Assembly (NCBI GenBank): GCA_900540635.1
Contig: UQGU01000004.1
Location: forward strand, 21,888 to 85,887
Direction of reading: 5' to 3'
DNA from: an uncultured Eubacteriales bacterium
Lineage (GTDB): Bacteria > Bacillota > Clostridia > Oscillospirales > Oscillospiraceae
DNA: 64,000 nt
Shown here: positions 51,310 to 58,755 of the stretch, one piece after another
Numbering within the stretch: the stretch's first letter is position 1
Layout: each line of letters begins with the position of its first letter
Notes under the pieces: model-generated
Told to the model about the DNA's origin: nothing
Seen by the model: only the letters and a program-made list of their open reading frames with translations
Databases searched by the model: none
Made by a program: the position numbers and the translations under genes

Positions 51310-52095
51310 ATGCTGACCCTTACGAATATTCAAAAAACCTTTGCCCCAGGCACGGTCAATGAGAAAAAGGCCCTGTGCGGCATTGATCTGCATCTGGAGG
51401 CCGGAGATTTTGTCACAGTGCTGGGCTCCAACGGCGCGGGAAAATCCACGCTGTTCGGGGCCATTGCAGGCTCCTTCCGGCCGGATACCGGCACCGTGGT
51501 GCTGGACGGCCAGAACATCACCAATATGCCGGACTACAAGCGCAGCAAGTGCATTGGCAGGCTGTTCCAGGACCCCCTGCGGGGCACAGCCCCCAGCATG
51601 ACCATTGCGGAAAATTTGGCGCTGGCCTATCTCCGGGCGGGCCACGGCCGCTCCCCCTTCTCCACCATTACCAAAAAGGACCGGGCCGAATTCCGGGATC
51701 GCCTGGCCGCCCTGGAGCTGGGCCTGGAGGACCGGATGAACCACCCCGTAGGTCTGCTCTCCGGCGGACAGCGACAGGCCCTGACCCTGCTGATGGCCAC
51801 CCTGGTGACCCCGAAGCTGCTGCTCCTGGACGAGCACACCGCCGCATTGGATCCTGCCACGGCGGAAAAGGTGCTGGAATTGACGAAAAAAATCGTGGCC
51901 GAAAACCACATCACCTGCCTGATGATCACCCACAACGTCCCCTCCGCTCTGGCCCTCGGCAACCGAACCGTCATGATGAAGGACGGGCGCATCATCCTGG
52001 AGCTGGCAGGGGCGCAGCGGGCCAATATGACCCCGGAGGACCTGCTGAAGGCCTTCCACGTGGAAAGCGACCGGATGCTGTTCAGCGCAGAATGA
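51310..52095 (+). CDS. trpZ: ABC transporter ATP-binding protein (TrpZ-type)
   Basis: 261 residues, Walker A GSNGAGKST, signature LSGGQRQAL and Walker B LLLLDEHTAALDP (the Walker B follow-on is DEHT rather than the usual DEPT, as in this subfamily). Last gene of the operon, followed by a palindromic element. Confidence 0.93.
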   Translation: MLTLTNIQKTFAPGTVNEKKALCGIDLHLEAGDFVTVLGSNGAGKSTLFGAIAGSFRPDTGTVVLDGQNITNMPDYKRSKCIGRLFQDPLRGTAPSMTIAENLALAYLRAGHGRSPFSTITKKDRAEFRDRLAALELGLEDRMNHPVGLLSGGQRQALTLLMATLVTPKLLLLDEHTAALDPATAEKVLELTKKIVAENHITCLMITHNVPSALALGNRTVMMKDGRIILELAGAQRANMTPEDLLKAFHVESDRMLFSAE

Positions 52096-52098
52096 TAT

Positions 52099-52274
52099 AG
52101 GGGCTGTCAGAAAAGTATGTCGCTGCGAACCAGTGACCGACGTCACTGGTGTGGCAGCCCCCCGGTTGAATGGAAACAGCTTAGGTTTGCAACTAAGATG
52201 TTTGAAAATCCGGGGGATTGCCACACCAGCGTGCGCGCTGGTTCGCAAAGACAGAGCGTTTTCTAACAGCCCCT
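52099..52274. repeat. 176-bp palindromic MITE-like element after trpZ
   Basis: Terminal inverted repeats AGGGGCTGTCAGAAAA / TTTTCTAACAGCCCCT. An inner pair GCGAACCAGTG...CACTGGTGTGGCA with TGCCACACCAGCG...GCTGGTTCGC folds the whole element into one long hairpin. A T-run follows, so it can also terminate trpZ transcription. GGCTGTC-type ends also occur near 5190 and 63950. Confidence 0.75.
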
Positions 52275-52315
52275 TTTTATGCCAATTTATCAACTATATT
52301 TTACAAAAAGAATCA

Positions 52316-52344
52316 TTGCATTTTCCACCTTTGTGTACTAAAAT
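52316..52344 (+). promoter_or_regulatory. galE promoter
   Basis: TTGCAT (52316-52321), 17-nt spacer and TAAAAT (52339-52344), 33 nt before the ATG. Confidence 0.6.
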
Positions 52345-52376
52345 GAAGGCAGAAAATATAAGGAGGTTCTTGCAAC

Positions 52377-53396
52377 ATGAAGAACGTACTGGTGACCGGC
52401 GGTGCCGGTTATATCGGCTCCCACACCTGCCTGGAGCTGCTGGAGAACGGCTATGGCGTGGTGGTCATTGACAATCTGTGCAATTCCAATCCCGAAAGCC
52501 TGAACCGGGTTCAGAAGCTCACCGGGAAAACCCTGAAATTCTATGAGGGCGACGTCCGGGATGAGGCCCTGCTGAAGAAGATCTTTGCCGAGAACGAGAT
52601 TTCCTGCGTCATCCACTTTGCCGGTCTGAAGGCCGTGGGTGAAAGCGTTGCAAAGCCCTGGGAATACTATGATAACAACCTGAATACCACCCTGGTGCTG
52701 ACCAAGGTCATGAAGGAAGTGGGCATGAAGAACATCATCTTCTCCTCTTCCGCCACGGTCTACACCGCCGACAACGAAATGCCCCTGCGGGAGACCAGCC
52801 GGACAGGCGGCTGCACCAACCCCTATGGCTGGACCAAGTACATGACCGAGCAGATCCTCTCCGGCATCTCTCACGCCGACCCCGAATGGAGCGTGGTGCT
52901 GCTGCGGTACTTCAATCCCATTGGCGCCCACAAGTCCGGCCTGATCGGCGAGGACCCCAGAGGTATCCCCAACAACCTGATGCCCTATATCACCCAGGTA
53001 GCCATCGGCCGCCGGGAGAAACTCAGCGTCTACGGCAATGACTACGATACCCACGACGGCACCGGCGTGAGAGACTATATCCATGTGGTGGACCTGGCCA
53101 AGGGCCATGTGGCCGCCGTGAAATACGTCACCGAGCATCAGGGATGCGAGGTCTTCAACCTGGGCACCGGCACGGGCTACAGCGTGCTGGATATGGTGCA
53201 CACCTTCATGGAAGTGAACCATGTGAATGTGCCCTACGTCATCACCGACCGCCGCCCCGGCGACATCGCCACCTGCTATGCAGACCCCGCCAAGAGCGCA
53301 GAGATCCTGGGCTGGAAGGCACAGGAGACCCTGGCCGACATGTGCCGGGATTCCTGGAACTGGCAGAGCAAGAACCCCCAGGGCTACGGGGAATAA
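52377..53396 (+). CDS. galE: UDP-glucose 4-epimerase
   Basis: 339 residues. NAD-binding GGAGYIGSH, catalytic Ser in SSSATVY, and Tyr-x-x-x-Lys in NPYGWTKYM. It interconverts UDP-Glc and UDP-Gal for surface polysaccharide or the Leloir pathway. No other gal genes adjoin. Confidence 0.96.
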   Translation: MKNVLVTGGAGYIGSHTCLELLENGYGVVVIDNLCNSNPESLNRVQKLTGKTLKFYEGDVRDEALLKKIFAENEISCVIHFAGLKAVGESVAKPWEYYDNNLNTTLVLTKVMKEVGMKNIIFSSSATVYTADNEMPLRETSRTGGCTNPYGWTKYMTEQILSGISHADPEWSVVLLRYFNPIGAHKSGLIGEDPRGIPNNLMPYITQVAIGRREKLSVYGNDYDTHDGTGVRDYIHVVDLAKGHVAAVKYVTEHQGCEVFNLGTGTGYSVLDMVHTFMEVNHVNVPYVITDRRPGDIATCYADPAKSAEILGWKAQETLADMCRDSWNWQSKNPQGYGE

Positions 53397-53421
53397 GGTT
53401 TTTTACCGGCCCGGTACGGCC

Positions 53422-53450
53422 TTGACTTTCCGATAAGTTGGGGCTATAAT
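53422..53450 (+). promoter_or_regulatory. Promoter of the small RNA
   Basis: TTGACT (53422-53427), 17-nt spacer and perfect TATAAT (53445-53450). Confidence 0.75.
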
Positions 53451-53456
53451 AAAAAC

Positions 53457-53592
53457 AAGGAGATGCCTGCGGGTAACAAGCATCTCCCCGTGGTGGGAAC
53501 CCGACGGTTGCCGCTACATATACGGTCATCTGGATGAGAACTTAGTTCTCAAACTGTGAGTCGTCTGTTTGCGGCAGACGGCTCACTTTTTA
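53457..53592 (+). ncRNA. Predicted ~135-nt structured RNA, candidate type I antitoxin
   Basis: Runs from the promoter to a strong terminator. A 5' hairpin GGAGATGC...GCATCTCC (53459-53487), a small hairpin TGAGAAC/GTTCTCA (53535-53551) and a 12-bp terminator stem (53556-53586) followed by TTTTT are visible. No credible ORF: GGAGATG lacks a good start context. Its 3' end overlaps the 3' end of the convergent mini-ORF, so pairing with that mRNA is expected. Confidence 0.6.
53556..53591. terminator. Terminator shared by the small RNA and the convergent mini-ORF
   Basis: Stem GTGAGTCGTCTG / CAGACGGCTCAC (one G-U pair) with a 7-nt loop and TTTTT on the plus strand. The mini-ORF stop codon (53583-53585) lies in the right arm. 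Confidence 0.75.
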
Positions 53593-53672
53593 TCGTGCAG
53601 ATACAGCACGAGAGACACAATGCTGGCAATGGAGCCAAGGGCTCCAAGGGCAGTCAAAATAGCCTCAGTCAT
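53583..53672 (-). CDS. 29-residue hydrophobic peptide, candidate type I toxin
   Basis: Starts at 53672 with GGGGAGG 9 nt upstream. The peptide begins MTEAILTALG, has a single membrane-spanning segment rich in Ile/Leu/Ser and ends LYLHDKK with a charged tail, the layout of Fst/TxpA/BsrG-type small toxins. A consensus promoter with a leader of about 150 nt is on the same strand. The frame extends upstream to 53771 without a better start. No family assignment is possible by eye. Confidence 0.55.
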   Translation of the reverse strand: MTEAILTALGALGSIASIVSLVLYLHDKK

Positions 53673-53826
53673 ATGTATATTGCCTCCCCGAGATAGATTT
53701 CCCGCGAGGGCTGTATACACGCCTCCATTCCGCCTTCGCGGGATGACAGGCAACCGTCTTTTACCGCACACCGTCTACAAAGGAGGAAAAAACTCGACTC
53801 GGACGGTGGGCTTCCACTTACGTTTT

Positions 53827-53854
53827 ATTATACAGGATTCTGTTGGTTTGTCAA
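53827..53854 (-). promoter_or_regulatory. Promoter of the candidate toxin mRNA
   Basis: Minus strand: perfect TTGACA (53849-53854), 16-nt spacer and perfect TATAAT (53827-53832). The leader holds an 8-bp TCCCGCGA/TCGCGGGA hairpin (53700-53743). Confidence 0.7.
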
Positions 53855-53987
53855 ATAAATTGGGCGTTTTTTCTGTTAAGTCGTCCCGCTCGTCGATTTT
53901 GGGCTGATATGCCTCAATCGGCCTTTTTTCGAAGCTATTCATAAAAAATCGTTCGTACAATTTATCTTGATTTCCGTAAATTCCCTC

Positions 53988-54015
53988 TTGACAAAACGTT
54001 ATTCTCCGCTATAAT
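53988..54015 (+). promoter_or_regulatory. Additional consensus promoter
   Basis: Perfect TTGACA (53988-53993), 16-nt spacer and perfect TATAAT (54010-54015). It may drive the patatin-like gene with a leader of about 175 nt, or a separate short RNA ending at the hairpin 54095-54126 (stem GATCACCCCG...CGGGGTGATT). Confidence 0.65.
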
Positions 54016-54197
54016 AGTTAGCAGAGGCTAACCTACATCTTGTGCGGTTCGATCCCCCTTGCCGCCTGGATTTTGTTTGTTCTTTGTTACGCAGGATCAC
54101 CCCGACCGAAACCGGCCGGGGTGATTCAATATTCCCTTGATTTTTCGAAAAAAAGCTGATAAAATGCAGGAAAAACCACAGGAAAAGGAGCGGCTGT

Positions 54198-55103
54198 ATG
54201 GGCCAGGAAATCTATTCGAAGCTGGGCAGTATCCCCACGGGGTACGCACCGGACAGGATCGTAGAGGGGTGCCTTGTGCTGGAGGGCGGGGCCTTCCGGG
54301 GGATGTATACCCAGGGAGCTCTGGATGCCTGGATGCAGCGGGGGCTGAATTTTCAATGCACCCTGGGCGTCAGCGCCGGGGCGCTGGCAGGGGTGAGCTA
54401 CGTCAGCGGCCAGATCGGCCGGTCCGCCCGGGCAAACCTGGGCCACCGCCATGACAAGGCCTATATCGGCACCGACGCCCTGCGCAAAAGCAAAAGCCTC
54501 ATCCGCCTGGACTTCCTGCTGAACGACTACAATGCCATCGAACCCCTGGATGAGGCCCGGTTCCATGACCCCCGCCGCCGCTTCCTGGCAGAGGCCACGG
54601 ACTGCCGCACGGGAGAGGCCGTCTTCTGGGAGCGGGGCCAGTGCGACATTTTCTCCGCCGCCAAGGCCTCGGCCTCCATGCCCTTTGTGACCCCCATGGT
54701 GAATGTGGACGGGGTGCCCTGTCTGGACGGCGGGTGCAGCTGCGGCATTCCCTTTGACTGGGCCCTGGGCCAGGGCTACGAGAAAATCGTGGTCATCCGA
54801 ACCCGGCACCGGGGCTATCGAAAGCCTCCAAAGGAGCGGGCCACTGCCGAAGCGGTATACCGCCGCTGGCCGGAATTCGCCCGGAACGTGGACCGAATTC
54901 CCACGGTTTACAATGGCCTGTGTGACCGCCTGGACACCCTGGAGCAGCAGGGCCGGATCTTTGTCCTGGCTCCGGAAAAGCCCATCCGGGTATCCCGGGT
55001 GGAGGGAGACCCGGAAAAGCTGGGCGCCCTGTACTGGCAGGGCTACACCGAGGGGCTGAACTGCCTGGATAGGCTCTCCGAATATCTGGGTGAGCCGGTG
55101 TAA
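54198..55103 (+). CDS. Patatin-like phospholipase
   Basis: 301 residues. Oxyanion loop GGAFRGMYTQG, nucleophile Ser59 in GVSAG, and catalytic Asp177 in LDGGCSCGIP, i.e. a complete Ser-Asp dyad. No signal peptide, so a cytoplasmic lipase/acylhydrolase. The start MGQEIYSKLG follows AAAAGGAG. Monocistronic. Confidence 0.9.
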   Translation: MGQEIYSKLGSIPTGYAPDRIVEGCLVLEGGAFRGMYTQGALDAWMQRGLNFQCTLGVSAGALAGVSYVSGQIGRSARANLGHRHDKAYIGTDALRKSKSLIRLDFLLNDYNAIEPLDEARFHDPRRRFLAEATDCRTGEAVFWERGQCDIFSAAKASASMPFVTPMVNVDGVPCLDGGCSCGIPFDWALGQGYEKIVVIRTRHRGYRKPPKERATAEAVYRRWPEFARNVDRIPTVYNGLCDRLDTLEQQGRIFVLAPEKPIRVSRVEGDPEKLGALYWQGYTEGLNCLDRLSEYLGEPV

Positions 55104-55107
55104 TTTA

Positions 55108-55147
55108 AGCACCCCGCGTTCCGGAACAGGAACGCGGGGTGCTGTGT
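55108..55147. terminator. Bidirectional terminator, patatin gene and permease gene
   Basis: A perfect 15-bp stem (AGCACCCCGCGTTCC / GGAACGCGGGGTGCT), then GTGTTTT on the plus strand. Serves two convergent operons. Confidence 0.85.
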
Positions 55148-55153
55148 TTTGTA

Positions 55154-56023
55154 TCAGCCCTTCACAGAGCCGGCGGTGACGCCCTTGATGATAAAGCGGG
55201 ACAGGAAGATGTATACGGCCAGAACGGGCAGAATGGCCAGCAGGATGAACATATACACCTTGCCCAGGTCAAACTTGGAATAGTCCGCCGCCCGGAGCTG
55301 GGCGATCATGATCGGAACGGTCTTCATTTCGTTCTTGTTCAGCAGCAGCGCGGGCAGGAAGTAGTTGTTCCAGGACTCCACGAAGGAGAAGATCATCTGC
55401 ACGGCAATGGCGGGCTTGATCATGGGCAGGACAATGCGGTTGAAGGTGTAGAACTCACCGGAGCCGTCCACCCGGGCAGCGTCTACGATCTCCATGGGCA
55501 GCACCGACGCCATGTACTGCTTCATGTAGAAGAAGACCACGGGGGCGGCAATGCCGGGGAGGATCAGCGGAATGTAGCTGTCCGTCAGGCCGAACTTGTA
55601 GCACAGCTGGACAAAGCCTGAAGCGCTGACCTGCTTGGGGATGACCATCACCGCCAGAATGAAGGTGGTGGCCGCCTTTTTCAGCTTGAAGTCATAGGCA
55701 TGGAGGCCGTAAGCTGTCAAAGCGGAGAAATAGGTGGTGAGGATGGAGGTGCAGGCGGCCACGAAGAAGCTGTTTGCCATGCCTCTGGGGATATTGATGG
55801 AGGCGTCGTTCCAGGCGTTTTTGAAGTTGGTCAGAAAATTCCCCTGGGGCAGGAACTTGAAGCCGCCCTGCAGGTCCGCATTGGTGCGGGTGGAATTGAT
55901 GATCAGCATATAGAAGGAGAACAGGCACAGAATGGACAGGAAGATCAGAATGATGTAGACCACGATCCTGCTCAGTGTCAGCATGGCCTTGGCCCTGCGG
56001 CTGTCGGAAGAATTGGATTTCAT
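55154..56023 (-). CDS. Sugar ABC transporter permease (MalG type)
   Basis: 289 residues, six transmembrane segments; the EAA loop toward the C-terminal half (DAARVDGSGEFYTFNRIVLPM, quoted as DAARVDGSGE and RIVLPM) contacts the ATPase. Last gene of the leftward sugar operon. It lies 12 nt after the MalF-type permease. Confidence 0.93.
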   Translation of the reverse strand: MKSNSSDSRRAKAMLTLSRIVVYIILIFLSILCLFSFYMLIINSTRTNADLQGGFKFLPQGNFLTNFKNAWNDASINIPRGMANSFFVAACTSILTTYFSALTAYGLHAYDFKLKKAATTFILAVMVIPKQVSASGFVQLCYKFGLTDSYIPLILPGIAAPVVFFYMKQYMASVLPMEIVDAARVDGSGEFYTFNRIVLPMIKPAIAVQMIFSFVESWNNYFLPALLLNKNEMKTVPIMIAQLRAADYSKFDLGKVYMFILLAILPVLAVYIFLSRFIIKGVTAGSVKG

Positions 56024-56035
56024 GATGACACCTCC

Positions 56036-56983
56036 TTAGTTGTCGTCCTTGGTCAGGCTCTTGAACACCAGAATGCTGAGCAGGCCCGTGATGATGAAGA
56101 TGATCACGGAGACCGCACCGGCCATACCGTAGTTCTTGCTGGTCTTCAGGAAGTTGTTCAGATACATGATCAGGGTGGTGGAGCTTCTGTTGGGGGTGCC
56201 CGCGCCGTTGGTCAGGACCTGGGGTACGTCGAACATCTGCAAGCCGCCGATGAGGGCCGTAATGATGGTGTACACCAGCACCGGCATCAGCAGGGGCAGG
56301 GTCACCCGGAAGAAGACCTGCAGGGAGTTGGCTCCGTCCAGATTGGCGGCCTCAAAGAGGTTCTGGTCAATGCCCATAATGCCCGCCATCAGCAGAATGG
56401 TGGTGTTGCCGAACCACATGAGAAAGTTCATAGTGGCGACCAGGCCCCGAACGGTGATCTGCTTGTCGAAGAAGGGAATTGCCTCGTCGATCCAGCCGAG
56501 CTGAACGAGCAGCTGGTTCACAGGGCCCACGTTGGAGAACAGGGTGAAGAACAGCATGGAGAAGGCAGAAGCCATAATGAGGTTTGGCATATAGATAACG
56601 GTCTTGAAGAACTGCTGGCCCTTGATTTTCAGCCGGTAACTGGTGAAGAACACACTCAGCAGCAGGGCGATGAGCACCTGGGGCACCGCGCCCTCGATCC
56701 ACATGAGCAGGGTGTTGGCAGTGAATTTCAGGATGCTGATGGAACCGTTCTTATCCGGGGTAAAGAGCTTTACATAATTCTGGAAGCCCACGAATTTCGG
56801 CCCCACCTGGGTCAGGCCCTCCCGGTAGTTCTCGAAGAAGCTGTTGTAGATGGTCAGCACCTGGGGTGCCAGGGAGAAGATGCAGTAGGTCACGAAGAAG
56901 GGCAGAATGAAAATGTAGCCCCATTTGGCGTAGCTTACGCCCTTTTTCCCCTTGACACAGGCGGGTTTTACGGTTGTTTGCAT
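56036..56983 (-). CDS. Sugar ABC transporter permease (MalF type)
   Basis: 315 residues, six or more transmembrane segments, with EAANLDGANSLQVFFRVTLPLL as the EAA loop (EAANLDGANS). The start at 56983 (MQTTVKPA) follows GGGAGGA. In the open frame upstream there is only family A repeat sequence. Confidence 0.93.
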   Translation of the reverse strand: MQTTVKPACVKGKKGVSYAKWGYIFILPFFVTYCIFSLAPQVLTIYNSFFENYREGLTQVGPKFVGFQNYVKLFTPDKNGSISILKFTANTLLMWIEGAVPQVLIALLLSVFFTSYRLKIKGQQFFKTVIYMPNLIMASAFSMLFFTLFSNVGPVNQLLVQLGWIDEAIPFFDKQITVRGLVATMNFLMWFGNTTILLMAGIMGIDQNLFEAANLDGANSLQVFFRVTLPLLMPVLVYTIITALIGGLQMFDVPQVLTNGAGTPNRSSTTLIMYLNNFLKTSKNYGMAGAVSVIIFIITGLLSILVFKSLTKDDN

Positions 56984-57030
56984 ATGATTTTCCTCCCTTG
57001 GTTGGTTTACGTGTAGAGCGTTTCCTCTAA

Positions 57031-57190
57031 AACCTTCCCCCACGGGGAAGGGGGACCGCCGCCGTAGGCGGTGGTGGAAGAGGGGCCTTACCAGCGAGAG
57101 CACTGTGCATTTTTTGCACCACTCGCGCCCGCTACGCCCCTCCTCAGTCTCGCTGTCGCGAGCCAGCTCCCCCGGAGGGAAAGCTTTTTT
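57031..57190. repeat. Palindromic dispersed repeat, family A, copy 9
   Basis: ACCTTCCCCCACGGGGAAGG ... GGTGGAAGAGGGGCC at the left; CCCCTCCTCAGTCTCGC...CAGCTCCCCCGGAGGGAAAGCTTTTTT at the right. Closest to copy 1. Confidence 0.8.
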
Positions 57191-57281
57191 CTCAACCTTC
57201 CCGCAGGGACGGTTGGAGCGTATTTTTTTCCGGTCTTCCGGATGGGGAAGGTTTCCCCACCCGGAACGCCGGAAAGCATTC

Positions 57282-57309
57282 CCGGGGCAGGGCGCAGGCC
57301 CTGCCCCGG
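57282..57309 (-). terminator. 12-bp GC hairpin after the solute-binding protein gene
   Basis: CCGGGGCAGGGC / GCCCTGCCCCGG with a GCAG loop, about 20 nt after the stop codon and without a U-tract. Such hairpins in sugar ABC operons raise binding-protein mRNA over permease mRNA. Confidence 0.6.
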
Positions 57310-57330
57310 AGAGGAGAAAGAGAATGAAGG

Positions 57331-58692
57331 TTACGGAGTGACGATGGTGGGATAGCTCTCGGAGACCATGGCGTAGAAGTTGGCCATTGCCTGCTCCTCG
57401 CTCACATCGCCGTCGCAGTATTCACGCCAGCACTTCTGCATATCTTCGTTGATCAGCTGATCGTAGATGGTGTGGTTCTCAAAGACGATGTTCTTTGCCA
57501 GCTCTACATAGATCGCGGTGTCGTTCTGGCCGCCCAGGAAAGCGTTGCCAAAGTCGGGATCGGAAGCGAACTTGGCGTTGACGGCCTGGTTGTTGGAGAA
57601 CTGCATATCGTCGGAAACCAGCTTGGAGCAGGTCTCTTCGTCGTTGATGAACAGGTTCATAATGTCAGCAACCATGGTGGGGTTATCGGTGCCGGTGGGA
57701 GCCAGCAGCCAGGTGCCGCCCCAGAAGTGGGCCTGAGGACCTTCGCAGATGGCCCAGTCGCCATAGCAGCCCTTTTCGGCATCCTGTGCGTTGCCCATGG
57801 AGAAGTTGTAGTACCAGGCAGGTCCAAAGTAGCACATGACCTTGCCGTCGCCGAACATCTGGGCGGTGCACTCGTCGGACCAGATGTCGCAGGTCTGGGT
57901 GTAGCCCTTGTCGGTGAAGTCCTTAGCCTGTGCCATCCAGGTCTTCATTGCCTCGGGAATCTGCAGGTTGTTGTCGGCGTCCACCCAGGGCTCGTCAACG
58001 TTGTTGGAGAATACGCGGTAGGTAGCGGACTCGGAAGCGGTCATCATGTAGCCCTTGGCCTTGGCCTGTGCGGCAACATCATTGAACTTGTCCCAGTCGG
58101 ACAGGGCCTTCTGGACTTCTGCGGGATCATCGGTGCCCAGGACATCCTGTGCGATGGAGCGGCGGTAGATCAGCGCGGCGGGGCAGCACTGGAAGGAGAC
58201 ACCCTTGACGACGCTGTTGGCATCGGAAGCGCACTGCACGGTGTAAGCATAGGTATTGGAGAAGTCGGTAACGCCCAGCTTGGTGACATCCTGGGTGAAG
58301 TCGGAGCCGGTGTACTTCTGGATGTAGTCAGCTTCGGCCAGGAACAGGTCCACCTTGTCGTCAGCGGCGGCATTTTCCTGGTTCAGCAGAGCCTGGTCCA
58401 GCTTTTCCTGGTATGCGCCGTTGTCACTGGGGGTAATGATCCAGTTGACGGTGACACCTTCGGGAACGGTGTAGTATTTCTCAAAGAAGCCCTTGAACTC
58501 CTCGTTCCAGGCATAGATGTTGAACACCTTGCCCTCGGAGGACTCTTCGGCGGGAGCTTCGGTCTGGGTATCGTCTGCCTTAGGTGCGGCAGTGGTTGCG
58601 GCCGCGGTGGTGGATGCGGGTTGCTGAGAGCTGCAGGCACACAGTGCAAAGACCATGGCCAGCGCAAGAATCATGGATAGCGCCTTTTTCAT
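57331..58692 (-). CDS. Sugar ABC transporter solute-binding lipoprotein
   Basis: 453 residues. Lipobox ALCACSSQQ after a signal peptide, Thr/Ala-rich linker, then a family 1 extracellular solute-binding protein fold (FNIYAWNEEFKGFFEKYY, quoted as FNIYAWNEEF; FGPAWYYNFSMG). Placement next to cellobiose phosphorylase and GH1 suggests cellobiose or cello-oligosaccharide as ligand (inference). Confidence 0.9.
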   Translation of the reverse strand: MKKALSMILALAMVFALCACSSQQPASTTAAATTAAPKADDTQTEAPAEESSEGKVFNIYAWNEEFKGFFEKYYTVPEGVTVNWIITPSDNGAYQEKLDQALLNQENAAADDKVDLFLAEADYIQKYTGSDFTQDVTKLGVTDFSNTYAYTVQCASDANSVVKGVSFQCCPAALIYRRSIAQDVLGTDDPAEVQKALSDWDKFNDVAAQAKAKGYMMTASESATYRVFSNNVDEPWVDADNNLQIPEAMKTWMAQAKDFTDKGYTQTCDIWSDECTAQMFGDGKVMCYFGPAWYYNFSMGNAQDAEKGCYGDWAICEGPQAHFWGGTWLLAPTGTDNPTMVADIMNLFINDEETCSKLVSDDMQFSNNQAVNAKFASDPDFGNAFLGGQNDTAIYVELAKNIVFENHTIYDQLINEDMQKCWREYCDGDVSEEQAMANFYAMVSESYPTIVTP

Positions 58693-58755
58693 TGTATGTT
58701 CCTCCTTAAATTGATAACTGTTTTATGTGTACCGCTTCTGCGGATAACACCGAAT

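Larger units (their letters stand above)
52096..52376. other. Intergenic region trpZ-galE
   Basis: Holds a 176-bp palindromic element and the galE promoter; nothing else is seen. Confidence 0.7.
53397..54197. other. 801-bp region without a conventional gene: small RNA and hydrophobic mini-ORF
   Basis: Holds three near-consensus promoters, a predicted small RNA (53457-53592), a convergent 29-codon hydrophobic ORF (53583-53672) and a further promoter at 53988 with a hairpin at 54095-54126. Base composition falls well below that of the flanking genes around 53800-54020. Confidence 0.75.
56984..57330. other. 347-bp gap in the sugar operon: family A repeat and stabilising hairpin
   Basis: Lies between the solute-binding protein and permease genes. 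It holds family A copy 9 and the GC-rich hairpin at 57282-57309. No gene is seen. Confidence 0.75.

Noticed and set aside
53775..53960. 61-codon minus-strand ORF overlapping the candidate toxin promoter
   Set aside because: No ribosome site at either start, unusual composition, and it covers the TTGACA/TATAAT promoter.
54040..54066. tRNA-like TTCGATCC segment (GCGGTTCGATCCCCC)
   Set aside because: Looks like a T-arm, but the stem has two mismatches in five pairs, and no acceptor or anticodon arm is found upstream. Not called a tRNA gene.
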